Assembly (NCBI RefSeq): GCF_040796495.1
Contig: NZ_JBFNQN010000011.1
Coordinates: 124,001-188,000 of the forward strand
Direction of reading: 5' to 3'
From: Kineococcus endophyticus
GTDB taxonomy: Bacteria > Actinomycetota > Actinomycetes > Actinomycetales > Kineococcaceae
DNA: 64,000 bases
Part shown: positions 45,728-54,469 of the stretch, one piece after another
Layout of the letters: each line of letters opens with the position of its first letter
Position numbering within the stretch: the stretch's first letter is position 1
Notes under the pieces: model-generated
The model's database searches: none
Told to the model about the DNA's origin: nothing
Seen by the model: only the letters and a program-made list of their open reading frames with translations
Program-made: the position numbers and the translations under genes

Positions 45728-46806
45728 TGGCGCACGTGTGGCGGGGTCTCATCGAGGAGTACCGGGACCGGCTGCCCGTGACCGAGGCCACCCCGGTGGT
45801 CACCCTGGGCGAGGGCGGCACGCCGCTGGTCCCCGCGCGCCACCTGTCCGAGCTCGTGCGCGGCCGCGTCCTCATCAAGGTCGAGGGCTGCAACCCGACC
45901 GCGTCCTTCAAGGACCGCGGGATGACGATGGCCATGAGCAAGGCCAAGGAGAACGGCGCCGAGGTCGTCATCTGCGCCTCGACGGGCAACACCTCGGCCT
46001 CGGCCGCGGCCTACGCCACCGCCGCGGGCATCCGCTGCGCGGTCCTCGTGCCCGACGGCAAGATCGCCATGGGCAAGCTGTCGCAGGCCGTCGCCCACGG
46101 CGCGACGATCCTGCAGGTCGACGGGAACTTCGACGACTGCCTGAACCAGGCCCGCAAGCTCGCCGAGGCGTACCCGGTCGAACTCGTGAACTCGGTCAAC
46201 CCCTACCGCATCGAGGGCCAGAAGACGGGTGCCTTCGAGGTCGTCGACGTCCTCGGTGACGCCCCCGACATCCACGCCCTGCCCGTCGGCAACGCCGGCA
46301 ACATCACGGCCTACTGGAAGGGCTACACCGAGTACGCGGCGGACGGTGTCGCGACCCGCACCCCGAAGATGTGGGGCTTCCAGGCCGCCGGCGCCGCGCC
46401 CATCGTCAAGGGCCACCCCGTCGACGAGCCGGAGACGATCGCCACGGCCATCCGCATCGGGCACCCCGCGTCGTGGACCGGGGCCACCACCGCCCGCGAC
46501 GACTCCGGCGGCCGCATCGACGCCGTGAGCGACGAGCAGATCCTCGCCGCGCACCGCTGGCTGTCCGCGCGCGAGGGCGTCTTCGTCGAACCCGCCTCCG
46601 CTGCGGGGGTCGCCGGACTGCTCGCCGCGCACGAGGCCGGCGAGGTCGAGCCGGGCCAGACCATCGTCATCACGGTGACCGGGCACGGGCTCAAGGACCC
46701 GCAGTGGGCGCTGCAGCTGGCCGCCGGCGCCGAGGGGTCGGTCGAGCCGGTCCGCGTCCAGCCCGACGCCGTCACGATCGCCCGCGCCATCGGCGTGGAG
46801 GTCTGA
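45727..46806 (+). CDS. thrC: Threonine synthase
   Basis: A PLP enzyme converting O-phosphohomoserine to threonine, 359 residues, fold type II. The PLP Lys is in [18 protein letters not shown] near residue 60, with [14 protein letters not shown] binding the substrate, [15 protein letters not shown] the phosphate loop and [10 protein letters not shown] the C-terminal PLP contact. This short form, without the long N-terminal domain of the enterobacterial type, is usual in actinobacteria. Its ATG overlaps the hom stop (TGATG), and thrB follows six bases after its stop. Confidence 0.97.
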   Translation: MAHVWRGLIEEYRDRLPVTEATPVVTLGEGGTPLVPARHLSELVRGRVLIKVEGCNPTASFKDRGMTMAMSKAKENGAEVVICASTGNTSASAAAYATAAGIRCAVLVPDGKIAMGKLSQAVAHGATILQVDGNFDDCLNQARKLAEAYPVELVNSVNPYRIEGQKTGAFEVVDVLGDAPDIHALPVGNAGNITAYWKGYTEYAADGVATRTPKMWGFQAAGAAPIVKGHPVDEPETIATAIRIGHPASWTGATTARDDSGGRIDAVSDEQILAAHRWLSAREGVFVEPASAAGVAGLLAAHEAGEVEPGQTIVITVTGHGLKDPQWALQLAAGAEGSVEPVRVQPDAVTIARAIGVEV

Positions 46807-46811
46807 GGAGC

Positions 46812-47813
46812 GTGGACCCCCGCTCCAGCTCCGGGTCCGGCCCCGTGCCGGGCCCGTCCCGCCAAGGGTCGTTGGCGGCGTTGCCGGTCGGCACGACCGC
46901 GACCGTCCGGGTGCCGGCGACGAGCGCGAACCTCGGGCCGGGGTTCGACGCCTTCGGCCTCGCGCTCGACCTCTGCGACGAGGTCCGGGCGGAGGTGGTC
47001 GCGGACGCGGGTCTGCGGGTGCGCGTCGAGGGACAGGGCGCCGGTGCGGTGCCGACCGACGAGCGCCACCTCGTCGTGCGCGTCCTGCGCGAGGAGCTGG
47101 CCGCCGCCGGGCACACCGCCCCCGGGCTGGACGTGGTGTGCCGCAACGTCATCCCGCACGGACGCGGCCTGGGATCGTCCGCGTCGGCGATCGTCGCGGG
47201 CCTGGCCGCGGCCCGGGCGCTGCTCCTGGCGGCCGGGGCGGTCGTCGAGGACGAGCAGGAGACCCGGGCGCGCATCCTCCTGGAGGCGTCCCGCCGCGAG
47301 GGGCACCCGGACAACGCCGCGCCCGCCGTGCACGGCGGCTTCACCATCGCCTGGACGCGCGGTGACGACCCGACCCACCCCTACGCCGTGCGCTCGGTCC
47401 GCCTGCCCGTCCACCCCGACGTGCGTGCCGTCGTGTGCGTGCCGGCCGAGGAGCTGGCGACGTCGCGGGCGCGGGCGCTGCTGCCCGCCACCGTTCCCCA
47501 CGCCGACGCCGCGCTGACGGCGGGCCGGGCCGGTCTGCTCGTGCACGCGCTGACGGCCGACCCCTCGCTCCTGCTCGACGCGACCGAGGAGCGCCTGCAC
47601 CAGACCCAGCGGGCCCCGGCGATGCCGCGGTCGGCGGAGCTGTTGCGGGCGTTGCGGTCCGAGGGTCTGGCGGCCGTCGTCTCCGGTGCGGGGCCGAGCG
47701 TGCTCGTGCTGACCGACGCGCCGGGTGTCGACCGCGTCCGCGCCGTGGCCGCGGGGGGCGCGTGGGACGTGCACGCACGGCCCGTGCACGCCGACGGCGT
47801 CGCCTGGTCCTGA
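46812..47813 (+). CDS. thrB: Homoserine kinase
   Basis: A GHMP-family kinase phosphorylating homoserine, 333 residues. The ATP motif is VIPHGRGLGSSASAIVAGLA near residue 117. VRVPATSANLGPGFDAFGLAL opens the fold and a late VVSGAGPSVLVL is motif 3. The first 28 residues (Ser/Gly/Pro-rich) look like an extra N-terminal extension; an internal start at the VGTTATVRVP segment is possible. GAGGAG sits immediately before GTG 46812. It is the last gene of the hom-thrC-thrB block. Confidence 0.95.
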   Translation: MDPRSSSGSGPVPGPSRQGSLAALPVGTTATVRVPATSANLGPGFDAFGLALDLCDEVRAEVVADAGLRVRVEGQGAGAVPTDERHLVVRVLREELAAAGHTAPGLDVVCRNVIPHGRGLGSSASAIVAGLAAARALLLAAGAVVEDEQETRARILLEASRREGHPDNAAPAVHGGFTIAWTRGDDPTHPYAVRSVRLPVHPDVRAVVCVPAEELATSRARALLPATVPHADAALTAGRAGLLVHALTADPSLLLDATEERLHQTQRAPAMPRSAELLRALRSEGLAAVVSGAGPSVLVLTDAPGVDRVRAVAAGGAWDVHARPVHADGVAWS

Positions 47814-47888
47814 CGCTCCGCGGCGGATCGGGGGCGCGACGCGCCGTGCGCCGAACGGGGGACGGTGACTGCGCCCGCGCCGCCGGGT

Positions 47889-47894
47889 GTTAGC
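47889..47894 (+). promoter_or_regulatory. Probable -10 element of the rho promoter; 47814-48125 is the rho leader
   Basis: TAGCAT, with TGACTG some 19 bases upstream as a weak -35. A transcript from here would have a leader of about 225 bases before rho. The leader contains a 48-codon GTG ORF (47983-48129) whose TGA overlaps the rho start. I see no recognisable riboswitch class in it. Confidence 0.5.
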
Positions 47895-48125
47895 ATTGGA
47901 GGCAGCACCCACGGCGGGACACTCACGGTGGGGCTCTCTCGAGCCGAGAACCGTCCCTGCTGCGTCCGTTCCCCGTCTCCGGGTGCGTCTCCACGTTCTC
48001 GCCGCGCTTCTTCGCGTGGCCGTGGATTTCCCATCCTGCCCATCGGGCAGTCACCGCGACACCCCCGGACCCGACGAAGCGCCGGATCCACCGGTCAGTC
48101 GCACCGACGAGGGGGAAGGACCTTC

Positions 48126-50306
48126 GTGACCGACACCACCGACATCGCCGCCACCGACGGCACGGCGACAGACGCCTCCGGGGCGCCCGCGCGCCGCACG
48201 GGCAGCCTGTCCGCGTTGCGGCTCCCGCAGCTGCAGGCCCTGGCGTCCGAGCTGGGCATCACCGGCACCGGCCGCATGCGCAAGGTGGACCTGCTCGCCG
48301 CCATCCGCGAGCACGAGTCCGGCACGGCGCAGCGCAGCGCGCGTGCGGAGGCTCCCGCCGCCGCGGCCCCCGCCGTCCAGCAGCCCACGGTGCAGCAGCC
48401 CGCAGTGCAGCAGCCGGTCGAGCAGCCCGCCGCCGTGCAGCAGCCCACCGAGCCGGCCGAGCAGCAGCCCGCCGAGCAGCCCGTCCAGCAGGCTCCCCGC
48501 TCGCGGTCGCGCCGCGCCGGTGCTCCCGCAGGGGCTCCGCCGGCCACGACGCCCGAGCCCGCCGTCGCCGACGAGCAGCCCGCGGCCCAGGTGCCCGCGC
48601 AGCCGTCGTCCCCCGAGGCCGACCCCGCCCCGCGCACCGAGCCCACGCTCGACGACTTCACCCGCGGCCGCGGTGACCGCCCCGAGCGCGGCGAGCGCTC
48701 CGACCGTGCTGAGCGCGGCGAGCGTGGCGAGGACTCCTCCCCGCGCCTGTCCCGCCGCGAGCGCGCCCGTCGTGACCGTGTCCGTGAGCCCGACCAGCAG
48801 GTCGAGCTGCCGAACATGCCGCGTCGCGACGCCGCCGACGGCGAGTCCCGCCGTGACCGCCAGGACCGCCAGGACCGCCAGGACCGCCAGGACCGGCCGG
48901 AGCGCACCGCGGACCGGGGCGCGGACCGGGGCGAGGGTCGCTCCGACAACCGTCCCGAGGGCCGCGAGGACCGGAGCGAGCGTTCCGGCGACCGCACGGA
49001 GCGCACCGAGCGTCCGCAGGCCGCGCAGAACGGGCCGGACGACTTCGACGGCGAGGGCGGCCGCCGCGGCCGTCGCAACCGCTACCGCGACCGCAAGGGC
49101 CGCCGCGGCGGCCGTGACGGCGGCGGCGCGCCCGAGGTCGACGAGAACGTCTCCGAGGACGACGTCCTGCTGCCCGTCGCGGGCATCCTCGACGTCCTCG
49201 ACAACTACGCGTTCATCCGCACCTCCGGCTACCTCGCCGGCGCGAACGACGTCTACGTCTCCCTCGGCCAGGTGAAGAAGAACAACCTGCGCCCCGGCGA
49301 CGCCGTCACCGGTGCGGTCCGTCAGCCCCGCGAGGGTGAGCAGACGGGGGCCCGCGCGAAGTTCAACGCGCTCGTCCGCGTCGACACCGTCAACGGCGCG
49401 GCGCCCGAGCAGGCCCGGCACCGTCCGGAGTTCACGAAGCTGACGCCGCTGTACCCGCAGGAGCGGCTCCGCCTGGAGACCGAGCCCAACGTCCTGACGA
49501 CGCGCATCATCGACCTGATGTCGCCGCTCGGGAAGGGGCAGCGCGGTCTGATCGTCGCGCCGCCGAAGGCGGGGAAGACGATGGTCATGCAGGCCATCGC
49601 CAACGCGATCACGACGAACAACCCCGAGTGCCACCTCATGGTCGTCCTCGTGGACGAGCGGCCCGAAGAGGTCACCGACATGCAGCGGACGATCAAGGGT
49701 GAGGTCATCGCCTCCACCTTCGACCGTCCCGCGTCGGACCACACGGCCGTCGCCGAGCTCGCCATCGAGCGGGCCAAGCGCCTCGTGGAGCTCGGCAACG
49801 ACGTCGTCGTGCTGCTGGACTCCCTGACCCGCCTGTCCCGCGCCTACAACATCTCGGCGCCCGCCAGCGGCCGCATCCTGTCCGGTGGTGTCGACGCCTC
49901 GGCGTTGTACCCGCCGAAGCGGTTCTTCGGGGCGGCCCGCAACGTCGAGAACGGCGGCTCGCTGACGATCCTGGCCTCGGCCCTGGTCGAGACGGGCTCG
50001 AAGGCCGACGAGGTCATCTTCGAGGAGTTCAAGGGCACCGGGAACATGGAGGTCCGCCTGTCGCGCCAGCTGGCCGACAAGCGCATCTTCCCCGCCGTCG
50101 ACGTGCCGGCCTCCGGCACGCGGCGCGAGGAGATCCTCATGTCCCGCGAGGAGCTGCAGACCGTCTGGAAGCTGCGCCGCGTCGTCACCGCGCTCGACGC
50201 GCAGGCCTCCATCGAGCTGCTGCTCGACCGCCTCAAGAAGACCCGCAGCAACCTCGAGTTCCTGCACCAGGTCCAGACGTCCACCCCGCTGGTCAACAAG
50301 GACTGA
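48126..50306 (+). CDS. rho: Transcription termination factor Rho with long basic insertion
   Basis: A 726-residue hexameric RNA translocase, far longer than the 419 residues of E. coli Rho. The N-terminal helix bundle is LSALRLPQLQALASELGI (residues 25-65). Next comes a low-complexity insert of about 270 residues: Gln/Pro repeats (VQQPTVQQPAVQQP), then an Arg/Asp-rich stretch (RDRQDRQDRQDRQDRPER) and a Gly/Arg stretch. The cold-shock RNA-binding domain is GILDVLDNYAFIRTSGYL, Walker A is PPKAGKTMV, Walker B is VVVLLDSLTR, and the R-loop and Q-loop are in SGGVDASALYPPKRFFGAARN. Such inserts are a known actinobacterial trait. GTG 48126 has GGGGGAAGG upstream. Confidence 0.97.
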   Translation: MTDTTDIAATDGTATDASGAPARRTGSLSALRLPQLQALASELGITGTGRMRKVDLLAAIREHESGTAQRSARAEAPAAAAPAVQQPTVQQPAVQQPVEQPAAVQQPTEPAEQQPAEQPVQQAPRSRSRRAGAPAGAPPATTPEPAVADEQPAAQVPAQPSSPEADPAPRTEPTLDDFTRGRGDRPERGERSDRAERGERGEDSSPRLSRRERARRDRVREPDQQVELPNMPRRDAADGESRRDRQDRQDRQDRQDRPERTADRGADRGEGRSDNRPEGREDRSERSGDRTERTERPQAAQNGPDDFDGEGGRRGRRNRYRDRKGRRGGRDGGGAPEVDENVSEDDVLLPVAGILDVLDNYAFIRTSGYLAGANDVYVSLGQVKKNNLRPGDAVTGAVRQPREGEQTGARAKFNALVRVDTVNGAAPEQARHRPEFTKLTPLYPQERLRLETEPNVLTTRIIDLMSPLGKGQRGLIVAPPKAGKTMVMQAIANAITTNNPECHLMVVLVDERPEEVTDMQRTIKGEVIASTFDRPASDHTAVAELAIERAKRLVELGNDVVVLLDSLTRLSRAYNISAPASGRILSGGVDASALYPPKRFFGAARNVENGGSLTILASALVETGSKADEVIFEEFKGTGNMEVRLSRQLADKRIFPAVDVPASGTRREEILMSREELQTVWKLRRVVTALDAQASIELLLDRLKKTRSNLEFLHQVQTSTPLVNKD
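48855..48890 (+). repeat. Exact 9-bp tandem repeat inside rho (four copies)
   Basis: GACCGCCAG is repeated four times without change and encodes the Asp-Arg-Gln triplets of the Rho insertion. The identity at third codon positions points to recent expansion. Confidence 0.9.
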
Positions 50307-50324
50307 CGGGAACATCCCCGGGGG

Positions 50325-50350
50325 GCCGCCGGTTGTGAAGGACCGGCGGC
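50325..50350 (+). terminator. Rho-gene terminator hairpin
   Basis: GCCGCCGGT pairs with ACCGGCGGC around an eight-base loop, 19 bases after the rho stop, followed by TTCCTG. Confidence 0.7.
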
Positions 50351-50443
50351 TTCCTGTGGGAGACTGCTTTGACACCGCAGGCACCGGCTCACGCCAGCAG
50401 GATCGGCGACCCGGTGCCGACTGAGCGCCTTGAGGAGAGAACC

Positions 50444-50659
50444 ATGAAGGCTGGGATCCACCCGGACTACGTCGAGACCCAGGTCACCTGCACCTGCGGC
50501 GCGACGTTCACCACCCGCAGCACCGAGAAGAGCGGCGAGATGCGCGCCGACGTGTGCAGCGCCTGCCACCCCTTCTACACGGGCAAGCAGAAGATCCTGG
50601 ACACCGGTGGCCGCGTGGCCCGCTTCCAGCAGCGCTACGGCAAGAAGACCGCCAAGTAG
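50444..50659 (+). CDS. rpmE: Ribosomal protein bL31, zinc-binding (C+) form
   Basis: A 71-residue large-subunit ribosomal protein. [31 protein letters not shown], then [14 protein letters not shown], gives a CxC...CxxC zinc site, so this is the C+ form. In actinobacteria its paralogue without cysteines is induced by Zur when zinc is scarce; no paralogue is visible here. The ATG at 50444 is preceded by GAGGAGA. TTGACA at 50369 is a possible -35. It sits between rho and prfA, the usual order in actinobacteria. Confidence 0.97.
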   Translation: MKAGIHPDYVETQVTCTCGATFTTRSTEKSGEMRADVCSACHPFYTGKQKILDTGGRVARFQQRYGKKTAK

Positions 50660-50667
50660 TCCGCTCG

Positions 50668-50711
50668 CAGCGCCGGTCCCACCGCCCCACGGGGTGGAGG
50701 GGCCGGCGCTG
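50668..50711 (+). terminator. Hairpin between rpmE and prfA
   Basis: CAGCGCCGG pairs with CCGGCGCTG, with an inner CCACGGGGTGG that can fold further. It lies nine bases after the rpmE stop and may be an attenuator, since prfA follows closely with its own AGGAG. Confidence 0.6.
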
Positions 50712-50750
50712 TCGCGTTCCCACCCCACCCCGTCCTCTCAGGAGCTCTGC

Positions 50751-51812
50751 GTGTTCGAGACCGTCCAGCCGCTGCTCGACGAGCACGCCGAGCTCGAACG
50801 CCGCCTGGGCGACCCCGCCGTGCACGCCGACGCAGGACTGGCCCGCCGGCTCGGCCGGCGCTACGCCGAGCTGCAGCAGGTCGTCGAGGCGCACACCGCC
50901 TGGCGTGCGGCCACGGACGACGCCGAGGCCGCCCGCGAGCTGGCCGCCGAAGACCCCGGTTTCGCCGCCGAGCTGCCGGTGCTCGAGCAGGCGGCCACGG
51001 ACGCGGGTGAGCGGTTGCGCCGCGTCCTCCTGCCGCGCGACCCCGACGACGCCCGCGACGTGATCCTCGAGATCAAGGCCGGTGAGGGCGGGGAGGAGTC
51101 CGCCCTCTTCGCCGGGGACATGCTGCGCATGTACCTGCGGTACGCCGAGCAGCGCGGCTGGGCGACCGAACTGCTCGACGCCACCCCCAGCGACCTCGGC
51201 GGCTACAAGGACGTGTCCGTGGCCGTGAAGAGCCGCGGTGCCGCGGCCGAGGGCGTCTGGCACCGCCTGAAGTACGAGGGCGGGGTCCACCGCGTCCAGC
51301 GCGTCCCCGTCACGGAGTCCCAGGGGCGCATCCACACGTCGGCGGTCGGGGTGCTCGTGGTCCCCGAGGCCGAGGAGGTCGAGGTGGACGTGGACCCGAA
51401 CGACCTGCGGATCGACGTCTTCCGCTCGTCGGGCCCCGGCGGTCAGAGCGTCAACACCACCGACTCCGCCGTGCGCATCACCCACCTGCCCACCGGCATC
51501 GTCGCCAGCTGCCAGAACGAGAAGTCTCAGCTGCAGAACAAGGAGTCGGCGCTGCGGATCCTGCGCGCCCGGCTGCACGCGGTGGCCCAGGAAGCCGCGG
51601 ACGCGGAGGCGTCGGCCGCCCGCCGGTCCCAGGTGCGCACCGTCGACCGCTCCGAGCGCATCCGCACGTACAACTACGGCGAGAACCGCATCGCCGACCA
51701 CCGCACGGGCTTCAAGGCGTACAACCTCGACACGGTGCTCGACGGCGAGCTCGACCCCGTCATCCAGTCGGCCATCGACGCCGACGAGGCCGCCCAGCTC
51801 GCCGCCCCCTGA
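50751..51812 (+). CDS. prfA: Peptide chain release factor 1
   Basis: A class I release factor reading UAA and UAG, 353 residues. Domain 2 has [18 protein letters not shown] in the tRNA-mimic region, and domain 3 has the universal GGQ in [18 protein letters not shown] near residue 230. The GGQ glutamine is methylated by PrmC, whose gene lies 1.7 kb downstream. The C-terminal helix ([25 protein letters not shown]) is conserved. GTG 50751 has AGGAG six bases upstream. Confidence 0.97.
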   Translation: MFETVQPLLDEHAELERRLGDPAVHADAGLARRLGRRYAELQQVVEAHTAWRAATDDAEAARELAAEDPGFAAELPVLEQAATDAGERLRRVLLPRDPDDARDVILEIKAGEGGEESALFAGDMLRMYLRYAEQRGWATELLDATPSDLGGYKDVSVAVKSRGAAAEGVWHRLKYEGGVHRVQRVPVTESQGRIHTSAVGVLVVPEAEEVEVDVDPNDLRIDVFRSSGPGGQSVNTTDSAVRITHLPTGIVASCQNEKSQLQNKESALRILRARLHAVAQEAADAEASAARRSQVRTVDRSERIRTYNYGENRIADHRTGFKAYNLDTVLDGELDPVIQSAIDADEAAQLAAP

Positions 51813-51828
51813 CCTCAGGCCCCGTTCC

Positions 51829-51896
51829 CTCGTGGAAAACACACTTTCCGCCCTCGACATCGGCGTGTCGAGGGCGGAAAGAGTGTTTTCCACGAG
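51829..51896. repeat. Large hairpin: 31-bp inverted repeat with one mismatch and a 6-base loop
   Basis: The left arm 51829-51859 and right arm 51866-51896 are complementary over 31 positions except one A·A pair at 51843/51882. The loop is TCGGCG. Ends read CTCGTGGAAAACAC and GTGTTTTCCACGAG. It starts 16 bases after the prfA stop. The length, AT-rich outer stem and absence of a T-run make it more than an ordinary terminator, although it may act as one. Confidence 0.9.
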
Positions 51897-51914
51897 CCTC
51901 GCGCCACGGGGATG

Positions 51915-51927
51915 CGTAGTCGCTACG
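51915..51927. promoter_or_regulatory. Inverted repeat, possible operator of the ArsR-type regulator
   Basis: CGTAG-TCG-CTACG, followed by another GCGTAG at 51934. It ends nine bases before the TAGGAT -10 of the regulator gene (51936-51941, six bases before GTG 51948), so a bound protein would cover the promoter. Confidence 0.45.
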
Positions 51928-51947
51928 GTTGTGCGTAGGATCGACGC

Positions 51948-52433
51948 GTGGACGACGAACGGTGGGCCCTCCTCGAGAAGCGCCTCGCGGCGCTCGAGGC
52001 CCGCGTCGCCGACGGGGCGGACCCCCGGGACGACGACACCTTCTGGGCGCTGCGGGAGCTGAAGCGGCAGGCGGAGGGGCGCTCGCACGTCCTCTTCACC
52101 GGCAGCGTCACGCTGCCCACGGGCGCGCAGTACGAGTGGCAGGAGACCGTCGAGGTGTCCTCGATGCTCGAGGCCGACCCGACGCAGGCCGTCGCCGCGC
52201 TGTCCGCCCTGGCCCACCCGGTCCGTCTGCAGCTGCTGCACAAGGTGCTCCACGGCCGGCGCACCGTCCCGGAGCTGGGGGAGGGCCTCGGCACCTCCGG
52301 TCAGCTCTACCACCACCTGCGCCAGCTCGTCGCCGAAGGCTGGCTGACCACGTCCGGTCGGGGCCTGTACGACGTCCCGGCTGAGCGCGTGGTCCCGCTC
52401 CTGACCCTGCTCGCCACCGCTGGACTGAGGTGA
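51948..52433 (+). CDS. ArsR-like winged helix-turn-helix regulator
   Basis: A 161-residue DNA-binding protein. The first 45 residues form an acidic helical segment (DERWALLEKRLAALEARV). A beta-rich stretch (VLFTGSVTLPTGAQYEWQETV) follows, then a winged helix: ALSALAHPVRLQLLHKVL, RRTVPELGEGLGTSGQLYHHLRQLVAEGWL and GRGLYDV. No metal-binding Cys motif is present, so the signal is unknown. GTG 51948 follows TAGGAT by six bases. It overlaps the next gene by four bases (GTGA), so it is co-expressed with the secreted hydrolase and may regulate it. Confidence 0.85.
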   Translation: MDDERWALLEKRLAALEARVADGADPRDDDTFWALRELKRQAEGRSHVLFTGSVTLPTGAQYEWQETVEVSSMLEADPTQAVAALSALAHPVRLQLLHKVLHGRRTVPELGEGLGTSGQLYHHLRQLVAEGWLTTSGRGLYDVPAERVVPLLTLLATAGLR

Positions 52434-53557
52434 TCGCGTTGTCCGTCAACCCCTTCCGACCCGTCCTGCGCACGAGCGGCCTGCTGGCCGCCCTCTGCGC
52501 CGCTGTCCTCGGTCTCACCGCCGCGGCCGCGCCGACCCGAGCGACCCCACCGACACCGTCGGTGGACGCGACCGGCGACCCGGCCCTCGCCGAGCGCCTC
52601 CGGGCCGCCACGGCGGACGTGGCGGGCCAGGGGTTCGCGGTCGCCGCCGGCGACGCCACCACGAGCGCGTCCGCCGCCATCGGGACCGTCGCCCCCGGAC
52701 GGGCCCTGACGTCCGCCACGCCGCAGGAGATCGGTTCGGTGACGAAGGGGCTCACGGGCCTCCTGTTCGCCGACGCCGTGGAGCGCGGGGAGGTCGCTCC
52801 CACCACGACGCTCGGTGACGTGTACCCGTGGCTGTCCGGACCCCTCGCCGCCACGACGCTCGAGGAGCTGGCCACGCACACGTCGGGGCTGCCGCGGCTC
52901 AGCACACGCGCAGCGCTCGCCGCGCCGCTCACGGCCATCACCTACGGAAATCCGTACCGGTGGGACACCCCCGAGAACCTGCTGCGCGACGCCGCCTGGA
53001 CGCCGTTGCGTGGGCCGAAGGGGCAGTACGCCTACTCCAACCTCGGCTACGCGCTGCTGGGCAACGCCCTCGCCCAGCGGCTGGGGGAGCCCTACCCCCA
53101 GCTCGTGCACGACCGCGTCCTGCAGCCGCTGGGGATGGCTGCCACGGAGGCCGCCCCCGCGCAGCTCCCCGCCGACCGCGCCCGTGAGCTCGGCCCGGAC
53201 GGTCGGCCCAGCGCGCCCTGGCGCTCGACCGGCAGCACCCCGGCCGGGGTCGGCGTCTACTCCACCGCTGACGACCTGGGGCGACTGGCGGCGGCCGTCG
53301 CGCGCGGCGAGGTGCCGGGCGCCCGCGCGCTGCAGCCCGTCGTGCAGACCCCGGGTGCGGGCATCGGGTGGGGGTGGCTGTCCGCCGACCTCGGTGGACG
53401 GCAGGTCGTCGGCGTCAACGGCGCCACGACGGGCGTCCGCACGTCCGTCTGGGCCGTCCCCTCGACGGGGCAGTGGGTGGCGGTCACCTCCCCGAGCGGC
53501 AGCACCGACGAGGCGGACACCCAGACCGTGGCCTTCCGCCTGCTCGGCCTGGCCTAG
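52430..53557 (+). CDS. Secreted serine hydrolase, beta-lactamase class C/DD-peptidase-like
   Basis: A 375-residue protein. An N-terminal signal peptide (TSGLLAALCAAVLGLTAAAAPTRA) exports it. The beta-lactamase-related domain has SxxK in EIGSVTKGLTGLLF near residue 103, ATHTSGLPRLS, and YxN in YAYSNLGYALLGNAL near residue 204. A third KTG-like box appears as VNGATTG. Substrates of this family include peptidoglycan stem peptides, esters and beta-lactams. Its GTG lies in a GTGA overlap with the ArsR-like gene. Its TAG stop provides the first three bases of the prmC -10 hexamer. Confidence 0.9.
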   Translation: MIALSVNPFRPVLRTSGLLAALCAAVLGLTAAAAPTRATPPTPSVDATGDPALAERLRAATADVAGQGFAVAAGDATTSASAAIGTVAPGRALTSATPQEIGSVTKGLTGLLFADAVERGEVAPTTTLGDVYPWLSGPLAATTLEELATHTSGLPRLSTRAALAAPLTAITYGNPYRWDTPENLLRDAAWTPLRGPKGQYAYSNLGYALLGNALAQRLGEPYPQLVHDRVLQPLGMAATEAAPAQLPADRARELGPDGRPSAPWRSTGSTPAGVGVYSTADDLGRLAAAVARGEVPGARALQPVVQTPGAGIGWGWLSADLGGRQVVGVNGATTGVRTSVWAVPSTGQWVAVTSPSGSTDEADTQTVAFRLLGLA

Positions 53558-53566
53558 CCTGCGCGG

Positions 53567-54412
53567 GTGGTCACCGCGCGTCAGCTGCTCGTCGAGGCCG
53601 AGCGGCGGCTCGCCGAGGCCGGCGTTCCCACCCCCGCCGCGGACGCCGAGACGCTGCTCGCGCACGCGCTCGGCGTCACCCGCTCCCGGCTCGGGGTTCT
53701 CGTGGCGCTGGGGGACCCGGTGGACCCCGGTGCGTTCGCCGACCTGCTCGACCAGCGCGCCGACCGGGTGCCGCTGCAGCACCTGACCGGTCGCGCCGGG
53801 TTCCGGGCGCTGGAGCTGCGCGTCGGTCCGGGCGTGTTCGTCCCGCGGCCCGAGACCGAGACGGTGGCCGGTCTGGCGATCGCGGAGGCCTCGCGTCTCG
53901 ACGGTCCCCGCGTCGTCGACCTCTGCACCGGGTCCGGGGCCATCGCCCTGGCGGTGGCGACGGAGGTGCCGTCGGCCCGCGTGCACGCCGTCGAGCTCGA
54001 CCCGATGGCGCACGCCTGGGCCCGGCGCAACGTCGAGGACCTCGCCCCCACGGTCGAGCTGCGCCTGGGCGACGCGGCCACGGCCTTCGACGACCTCGAC
54101 GGAACGGTCGACGTCGTCGTCAGCAACCCGCCGTACGTCCCGCCGGGCGCGGTGCCCGTCGACCCCGAGGTCGCCCAGCACGACCCCGAGGTCGCGCTCT
54201 ACGGCCTGGGGGACGACGGACTGCAGGTGCCGCGCCGGGTCGTGGCCGCGGCCGCGCGGTTGCTGAGGCCCGGCGGGTACGTCGTCGTCGAGCACGCCGA
54301 GGTCCAGGAGCGGTCGGCCCGGGAGATGTTCGGCGCTGCCTCGTGGACGGACGTGGAGAGCCACCGGGACCTCACGGGTCGTCCCCGCGCGACCACGGCC
54401 CGGCGCCGCTGA
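53567..54412 (+). CDS. prmC: Release factor glutamine methyltransferase
   Basis: Methylates the GGQ glutamine of release factors with S-adenosylmethionine, 281 residues. The N-terminal helical domain is ARQLLVEAERRLAEAGVPTPAADAETLLAHALG. The catalytic part has GVFVPRPETETV, the SAM loop VVDLCTGSGAIALAVA, and NPPYVPPGAVP, whose NPPY binds the substrate glutamine. GTG 53567 follows TAGCCT by six bases. In most actinobacteria prmC follows prfA directly; here a regulator and a hydrolase intervene. Confidence 0.97.
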   Translation: MVTARQLLVEAERRLAEAGVPTPAADAETLLAHALGVTRSRLGVLVALGDPVDPGAFADLLDQRADRVPLQHLTGRAGFRALELRVGPGVFVPRPETETVAGLAIAEASRLDGPRVVDLCTGSGAIALAVATEVPSARVHAVELDPMAHAWARRNVEDLAPTVELRLGDAATAFDDLDGTVDVVVSNPPYVPPGAVPVDPEVAQHDPEVALYGLGDDGLQVPRRVVAAAARLLRPGGYVVVEHAEVQERSAREMFGAASWTDVESHRDLTGRPRATTARRR

Positions 54413-54469
54413 CGCGCCGACGCACGCCTGCCGTTCCGCGCAGCGGCCGCGGTGGGAGACTCTTGCCCC

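Noticed and set aside
42924-47813. Possible threonine or lysine riboswitch or T-box in the amino acid gene run
   Set aside because: The gaps (14, 113, 0 and 5 bases) are too short or lack the conserved cores of the lysine riboswitch or T-box. Only a weak leader ORF was seen before hom.
48051-50384. A 777-codon minus-strand open frame across rho
   Set aside because: It is an antisense shadow: the plus strand has every Rho motif, and this frame has none of any family.
51832-52062. Short ORF reading through the large hairpin after prfA
   Set aside because: The translation mirrors the inverted repeat and has no ribosome site. The hairpin is better explained as a DNA or RNA structure.
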